Shown here: positions 57,501-64,000 of the stretch, piece by piece
How the letters are laid out: each line of letters begins with the position of its first letter
Numbering within the stretch: the first letter of the stretch is position 1
Assembly: GCF_023509035.1 (NCBI RefSeq)
Contig: NZ_CP075583.1
Coordinates: forward strand, 558,001-622,000
From: Janthinobacterium lividum
GTDB taxonomy: Bacteria; Pseudomonadota; Gammaproteobacteria; Burkholderiales; Burkholderiaceae_D
Reading direction: 5' to 3'
DNA: 64,000 nt
The notes under the pieces: model-generated
Told to the model about the DNA's origin: nothing
Database searches by the model: none
What the model saw: only the letters and a program-made list of their open reading frames with translations
Program-made: the position numbers and the translations under genes

Positions 57501-60500
57501 GAGCTGGCGCAGCACCACCTGACTGTGTGTCCAGGCCAGTTCGAACACGCGGTCGGCCAGATGGCGGTCCTGGTATTTGTCGATCAGGTGCAGCGCCGCC
57601 TCGCGCTGCTCCACCATGCCGGTGACGCTATCGACCGTCACGGCCTGATCGGGTTCGAGCGTGATGACGTAGCGGATGGCCACGATGGGGTCGAGCACGG
57701 AACCGTGGCCGCCACTGAGTGGCCCGCTGTCCTGCAGCGCCTGCGGCAGCTGCGCCGTGTTGCCACGGCCGATGAAGCGCGCGCGATCCGTCTCGAACGA
57801 TACTTCGTAGCGCTCGATATCGTGCACCGTCATTACATGCAGCAGCCACGGCATCTGCTCTTCCTTCGAGCGGGGCCGGCGCGTGCATAAGATCGCATTT
57901 TCATGTGCGAGGATTTCCGTCTGTACGAACAGCTTGCTGAAGGCGGGGTGGGCCGCATCGGCCGCCGCCGGCGCCATCACCACCTCGGCAAAACTGGTGA
58001 TCTCGATGCGCCGCTGGCGGTTCGAATTATTGCTGATGCGCGTACGACGAATTTCAATATCGTCTTCGGGCGAGACGACGATTTCCGTATACAAGTCCAG
58101 GCCATGGTCGGCACGGCGGAACTCGGCCCGCCCTTCCGAAAAGATCACTTCGTATTTCTTCGGCTCGACCAACGTCGGCTGGTACATGGTGGACCAGACG
58201 GCACCGTCGTCGAGGTCGCGCAAATAGCAGAAATTGCCCCAGTTATCGCGCGTACTGTCTTCGCGCCAGCGCGTCACGGACAGGTCTTTCCAGCGGCTGT
58301 AGCTGCCGCCCGCATTGCTCACCATGACGTGGTAACGGCCATTCGACAGCAACTGCGTTTCCGGTACGGCACTGTTGGCTTGCGTGAGGATGCGCATCGG
58401 CATGGCTTGCTCGGACGCGCCGCTGCGCAGCACCGCCAGTTCGGCCGTATTCGAGTAAAACGCACCTGCCTGCGGCGTGCGTTCCTGCAGCACCAGCAAG
58501 GCCGATTGCAGCAGCGGATCGGACTCGAAACGGCGCTGCATCGGGCGGTCGTGCAGCAGATAGCTGAGGGCCAAAAAGCCCATGCCCTGGTGGTGCACCA
58601 TGAAGGAGCGGATGATGGCGCTGCCCTGCCCGCGCGGCAGGCGCGCGGTGGTGAAATCGATGGCCTCAAAAAAACCGTAACGGCCCATATAGCCGGCCGC
58701 CTGCATGCGCTGCAGGTTCTGGCACGACGCTTCCGGCTGCACCATCAAGCCCATCATGCTGGCATACGGTGCTACCACCAGGTCGTCGGCCAGGCCCCGC
58801 TTCAAGCCCAGTCCCGGCACGCCAAAGGCGCGGTACTGGTAATTCAGACTGGCGTCGACCGTGTTGTAGCCGGACTCGGAAATCCCCCATGGCACGTCGC
58901 GCTGGCGGCCATAGTCGATCTGCGCCTCGATGACGGAGTGGTAGGTCTGGTCGAGCAGGGTGTTCGGGTAGTTCGGCATCACCAGCAGCGGCATCAGGTA
59001 CTCGAACATCGAGCCGCTCCACGACAGCAGCACCGGCTGGCCAGCGACCATGCACAGCTGGCGACCCAGGGCGAACCAGTGCTCCTGCGGCAACTGGCCC
59101 TGGGCGATGGCGATGAAGCTGGCCAGGCGCACTTCGGAGGCCAGCAAATCGTAGTAGCTGGGATCGAGGCGTCGTTCGCTGACGTTGTAGCCGATGGCCA
59201 GCAGTTTTGTGGATGGGTTGTACAGGAAGCCGTATTCGACCTGCGCAAAGTCGCGCGCCTGGCCCGCCGCGTGGGCGATGTCGCGCATGTGGCGGCCTGC
59301 CTGTTCGCGGCCCTGCGCCAGCAAGGCGGCCAGCTCCGGCGACGTATCTTCCGGCGCTTCCAGGTTGGCCAGTTCGCGCAGGGTCGGCACGCGCAGCCAC
59401 GCCGCATCGACGCCCGCCTGCGCCGCCCATGGCGCCAGTTGCAGCAACTCGGCCAGCGCCGCGCGGCACTGGCGCGCCAGCGCACCCGCCCACATGGACA
59501 GTTCGCCAGCCTCGCTTTGCATGCTCAGCGACAGTAGCGCGTCGGCCGCGCCATTCACAGCGCTCAGGTAGGCATGCCATTCGGCCAGGCTGACGGGCGC
59601 GGCCTGCGCCTGCAGCAGGCTCATGCCATCGCGCATGGCCTTGCCTTCGCCTTCGCCTTCGGCGGCGATGAACTCCTGCAGCACTTGCGCCGTCGTGCGG
59701 ATGCCCTGCACCACCTGCGCACCGATGATCGGGGCGTCATACAGTTCCACCAGTCCCGGCTGCAAGGTCAGCAGATGGCCGGCCAGGTTGCCGCTATCGA
59801 CCGTCGAGATGTACATCGGTTGCAGCGCCTTCAGGGTCTGCGTGTCGTACCAGTTATAGAAGTGGCCCTGGAAGCGTTCCAGCTCGCCCATGCTGTGCAG
59901 GGTGGCGCGGCTGCGCTCGATCAGCTGGCCCAGGGTGAGGTAGCCAAAATCGTAGGCCGTCAGGTTGGCCAGCAGCGCCAGGCCGATATTCGTCGGCGAG
60001 GTGCGGTGCGCCACTACCAGGTTCGGATGCTCCTGCATGTTATCGGGCGGCAGCCAGTGGTCATCCGGCCCGACGAAGGTATCGAAATACGCCCAGGTCT
60101 TGCGCGCCACGCCATGCAAAAAACGTCCCTGCTCGGCCGACAGGCGCGCCACGGCCCGCTCGATGGGGCGGCTGATCCACCAGGCGATGGCGGGGGCGGC
60201 TAGCCACAGCAGCAGCACCACGGCGGCCGCCGGCAATGCTGCGGGACGCCAGGTCAGCAAGGCGCCGAAGGTGGCCAGCGCCAGCGCGGGCGAGCACCAC
60301 ATGGCGCGCCAGCTGTCGGCCTGCGAACCGGAAGAACTATGCAGGTTCGAGGCGCGCCAGTCGAGCAAATGCTTGTGCGACACGCCCAGGCGCCACAGGG
60401 TGCGCGTAATGGCATCCAGGCTGATCCACGCTTCGTACGGCAGGAAGACGAGGGTCAGCATGGCATGCGAAAACTGTACGCCGCAGCGACGCTCAAAGGC

Positions 60501-63260
60501 AGCCAGGTGCTGGCGCCACAGGGTATCGCGCGGTTTGCGCAGCAGATCGTACAGGGCCGAAAAGACGGGCGGCAGGAAGATGATGGCCAGCACGGCAGCG
60601 CTCCAGAATGCCACGTGCGGCAGGAAGCCCCACACCAGCAGCAGCGACAAGGTGGTGGCCGGCGCCACGACGCTGCGACGCAGATTGTCGAACAGCTTCC
60701 AGCGCGACAGCATCGACAGTGGATTGCGTTCGCGCTTGCCGGCGCGGCCCGGCACACGGCCCAGCAGCCAGCCGACCAGTTGCCAGTCGCCGCGGATCCA
60801 GCGCTGGCGGCGGTTCACGTCGGCGTCATAGCGGGCCGGGTATTCCTCGTACAGCTGCGAGTCGCTCAGCAGGCCGGCGCGCAGGTAGCAGCCTTCCAAT
60901 AAATCGTGGCTGAGGATTTTATTGTCGGGCAGGCGCTGGCCCAGCACGCGCTCGAACATGTCGAGATCATAGATGCCCTTGCCGATGAAAGAGCCTTCAT
61001 AAAACACGTCCTGGTACAGGTCCGACACGGTGCGCGTGTAGGGATCGATGCCCGGCTCGCCGCCGCACAGCAGCTCGTAGCGCGAGGCATTCGCGCTGGG
61101 CAGCGCCACGGCCACGCGAGGCTGCAAGATGCCGTAACCGGCCACCACGCGCGTGCCGGCCGCATCCAGCACGGGGCGGTTCAGCGGGTGCATCATGGTG
61201 GCGATGAATTCGCGCGCCGCGTCGCGTGGCAGCTGTGTATCCGTGTCGAGCGTGATCACGTATTTGATCGTGCGCAAGCCGCGCAACTCGCCTTCCACCA
61301 GCGAGAATTTGTCGCGCGCGCCGCCGCGCAAAAACGCGTGCAGGTCGGACAATTTCCCGCGCTTGCGCTCCTGCCCCATCCACGCATTTTGCTGCGAATT
61401 CCACAGGCGCGGACGGTGCAGCAGCAGGAACGGCCCCACCTGGCCCAACTCTTCAGGGTCGGCCGGGTCGCCGTTTTCCTTGACCGCGACGCCCTCCACG
61501 CGGTACTTGTCATTCAAGCTGCGAATGGTCTCCTGCGCCTGGCGCAGCAAGGCTTCGTCGCCGGGCAGGGTTTGCGCCTCCGCGTCGACAAAGTCCGTCA
61601 GCAAGCAAAAGCGCAGGTTCGGATCGCGGTTGGCGAGATAACGCACTTCCAGCGCCTCGCACAGGGCCGCCACGTTATCCTCGCTGTAGATCAGGGTCGG
61701 TACCACGACGATGCCGCGCGCATCTGACGGAATGCCGGTCTGGTAATCCATGCGCGGCAGCGGGTGCGGCGATGTCATCAGGGTCGCCAGCCAGTTCACC
61801 ACGGCCACGGCCAGCTGACTGCTGCCAAGCAGCGCCAGCACACCCAACGCCGCCAGGGGCCAGCCCTGCACGCCATGGCGCACGGCGCGCTCGAGCAGCA
61901 GTGCGCTCGTCGCCAGGGTCAGGAACGAAATGGCGCCCAGGTAGACGGCCAGCGGCGCGGCGCGCGCCGTATGCTGCAGCGCCTCAATGAAGGGCAACTT
62001 CGCGCCGGCCTGCTTTTCCAGCACCAGCACGCCGCGCCCCACCAGGTAAAAGCCGATGTGGCCGCGGCGCGCGTCATTGCCGTTGCCGTGCGTATGCGCC
62101 AGTTGCACCACCATCTCGGCCACTTCCACTTCGCTGCGCGCGCTGCGCTTGGCGATGCGTTCGATGGCGTGGCGGTAGCTGTCGCGCGTGGCGAAATCCA
62201 TCAAGCCATAGGTACGGGCCGGATCCAGGCGCAAAGTTTGCTCGACCACGCTCATGGTCTCGACGAATTCCTGCCAATCCATGGTGCCCAGAAAACGCAG
62301 GCTGCCGATGCTGTTGGCGATCGATACCTGGTCGGCCGCCTGCTGCCCGATCTCGGACTGGATCTGCTGCTCGATGGTGAGGCCCGATTCGGCCAGCTTG
62401 TGCATCAGCCACGACAGCGCCAGGGTCAGCGACGAACTTTGTCCCTGCAGGCGGCGCGAAAGTTCGGCCACGAAAGCGCTGGTCAGGGGCGGATTCGAGC
62501 GCGCCATGTCGGCCACCAGCAGTATCAAGCCGCTGGGATTGCGCTCGGCGATGTCCGTCATCTGGTCGGCCCAGGTATTGGCCAGGTCGCGCTGCATGCG
62601 GTCGTCGGCCACGCGCGCGGCGACGCGGCGCAGGTTCTCGATCAGGGCCAGGCGCAGCATGATGGGCACGGCCCACAGTTCGCCCAGGGTCAATGTGGCC
62701 ACATCCTGGTAAGCCTCGACGAAGTGGCACAGGTTTTCCAGGTCGACGCGGCCATCGCCGTGCGAGATGATTTCCAGCGCAATTTTATACACGCGCGGGC
62801 AACCCGCATCCACGCCGGAGCTCAGCCGTGGTAGCTCCTTGCTGTAGTTCTTCGGCAAATGGCGCCGCGTGGTACGGATCTGCTCTTCGATCAGATAAAA
62901 ATTATCGAGCAGCCATTCCGAAGCGGGCGTGACCTGGCGCCCGCTTTTCACCGTGGCCGTCAATTCGTTGACGGTGGCCGTGATCAGGGCCGCATTGTCG
63001 GCCAGGCGCGCCAACAGGCGGTCGCGGCCGTGATGCCGCCCTACCGCATGGCCGGCGGCCACGTGCTTGCCGTGGGCGGCCATCTGCATGGCGCTGAACA
63101 ATTCGGAGCGCAGGGGCAAGGCATCGTCGCGCGCGGCGTCGAAGGTGTCCGGTGCAAGGGAATGGTCGCGGAAGATTTCTTTGACTTTGGAAATCTGTTC
63201 CTTGATCTGCTGCGTGACAACTGCTGTGTACTCTTTCAACTTGGGCCTCGCTAGGTGCAC
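54542..63260 (-). CDS. Cyclic beta-1,2-glucan synthase (NdvB/Cgs type), one extra base as written
   Basis: A giant gene of about 2905 codons when corrected. The N-terminal half is a membrane glycosyltransferase: membrane segments near 450-510 and 860-960, LDTDTQLPRDAAREF as the donor-site motif (about 672), and RRQRWIRGDW as the acceptor motif (about 817). The C-terminal half has the GH94 phosphorylase-like domain that sets chain length (DWNDGMD, near 55480). The frame breaks at about 56780, where GCGTACTACGTGG should read GCGTACACGTGG. Correcting it gives AYTWSENAHEFRLTPWQNDP, the expected family sequence. The product would make periplasmic cyclic glucans for osmotic adaptation and host or fungal contact. 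Confidence 0.88.
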
Positions 63261-63582
63261 GCAGGCAACCAGCGGCCACCGTCACGCTGGCCCAGTCTGG
63301 AAGAACACGATCGGACACTGGCGAAGACGGAAAGCGAAGCGCCGGAGCGTTGCGACGAATCTCAGGATATAGGGAGATTTTCTGAACTTCATCGTAGGTG
63401 CGCCCTGTACGCAAGACCGTGCGCTAGCGTACATACAGCGTGCTTTAGGGACGTATCAGCAAAGAAATCAAGGCGTTGAATGGCAGAAAAATGCCGTCAG
63501 GAAATGAACGGAAGAAAATGCGCTACGGGCACCGTGCCGATGATGGCACGGTGCAATATTGCAAGGAGGAATTTCAAGCCGC
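63261..63582 (-). other. Gap between the rhodanese gene and the glucan synthase
   Basis: These 322 bases carry no gene. GCACCGTGCC (63529-63538) pairs with GGCACGGTGC (63545-63554) and lies just after the rhodanese gene stop on the minus strand. T residues follow only after some ten bases (ATTTTCTTCC), so it is at best a weak terminator. The remaining part should hold the glucan-synthase promoter, which I could not fix. Confidence 0.6.
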
Positions 63583-64000
63583 TCAGGCAGCGATGGCCAG
63601 CGTGTGCCGCGTCGCATCCGCCATCGCCATGCCGCCGTTGAGTTGCCATGCCGCGCCGTGGCCGAGGCGGCGCAGACAGGCAGCGGCGCGCGCGCTGCGG
63701 TTGCCACTGCGGCAGAAAAAGACCAGCGGGCGCTGCGGCTGCTGCAACCACGCGGCCACCTGTCCCGCCAGGCGGCTCAGCGGTACGCTACGCACTTCAC
63801 AGCCTTCGAATACCGCGCCGGCGCAAGCCGCGTGTTCATACGCTTCGCGCACGTCGACGAGGATGGCGTCGGGATGCTGGCGCAGGAAGGCGGGCAAGGC
63901 GGCCGCATCGAGTTGCTGTTCACTCGCGGGGGCTGCGCCTTCGCGTGCGGTGCGCACGGTGATGCAGATGCTGCCGTCGTCACCTGCGGCGCACAGCACG
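63583..64000 (-). CDS. Protein with C-terminal rhodanese domain, partial
   Basis: The gene enters from the right edge. Only the last 138 codons are visible. The sequence VLCAAGDDGSICITVRTARE belongs to an upstream domain that I do not recognise. After it comes a rhodanese domain (DAILVDVREAYEHAAC, LSRLAGQVAAWLQQ) with the active-site loop CRSGNRSA. The catalytic Cys is present. Candidates include multi-domain sulfur-transfer enzymes. Its upstream partner lies outside the window. Confidence 0.7.
   Translation of the reverse strand, partial: VLCAAGDDGSICITVRTAREGAAPASEQQLDAAALPAFLRQHPDAILVDVREAYEHAACAGAVFEGCEVRSVPLSRLAGQVAAWLQQPQRPLVFFCRSGNRSARAAACLRRLGHGAAWQLNGGMAMADATRHTLAIAA

Noticed and set aside
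57903..59537. 544-codon frame opposite the glucan synthase
   Set aside because: It is antisense to the GH94/GT84 gene, of biased composition, and without a start signal.

Overview
The window looks like a chromosomal segment of a high-GC betaproteobacterium of the Oxalobacteraceae, most like Janthinobacterium or a close relative. This is inferred from the wording of the ribosomal proteins, the full alpha-operon layout, a PEP-CTERM protein and a very large cyclic-glucan synthase. No search was run. I see no tRNA, rRNA, CRISPR array, insertion sequence or phage gene.

Layout. 1-3.2 kb: a two-component system (sensor 319-1677, regulator 1674-2402) lies between the start of an RND-type efflux adaptor (1-231) and a Spy/CpxP-like periplasmic protein (2589-3122), with TTGTAT repeats in the divergent promoter. 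3.2-5.1 kb: the DsbD reductant conduit. 5.3-19.4 kb, minus strand: the spc/alpha genes (rplN to rplQ, with secY, infA, rpmJ and rpoA) preceded by the S10 genes rplC to rpsQ. 19.5-25.0 kb: a non-ribosomal block (creD, creC, creB, a lipoprotein gene and a DUF817 gene) that separates rplC from rpsJ. 25.2-30.4 kb: rpsJ, tuf, fusA, rpsG and rpsL, with a clear sigma-70 promoter before rpsL.

30.7-41.8 kb: a phosphoethanolamine-transferase-like enzyme, a membrane-anchored MutS-like ATPase, and a sigma-54-type efflux operon (adaptor, ABC ATPase, two MacB-like permeases, NtrC-type regulator, NtrY-like kinase). A canonical -24/-12 promoter and five CGGAC repeats lie in front of it. 42-47.2 kb: a PEP-CTERM protein, a spermidine-synthase-like protein, a broken Imm11-like gene, a MocR regulator facing a flavin-oxidase-like gene, and an exported methyltransferase-like protein. 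47.3-53.3 kb: an exported beta-lactamase-fold hydrolase and two exported M1 metallopeptidases. 53.4-54.2 kb: a yybP-ykoY-type Mn riboswitch in front of a GDT1-family exporter. 54.3-63.3 kb: a small exported protein and a 2.9-kilo-residue cyclic beta-1,2-glucan synthase. The window ends in a rhodanese-domain gene.

A strong technical signal runs through the window. Essential genes rpsK, rplD, fusA and rpsL each carry one single-base indel as written, and the Imm11-like and glucan-synthase genes carry one each too. Four broken essential translation genes cannot be real, so this assembly very probably contains indel errors, mostly at short homopolymers. Other broken frames here should be read in that light.
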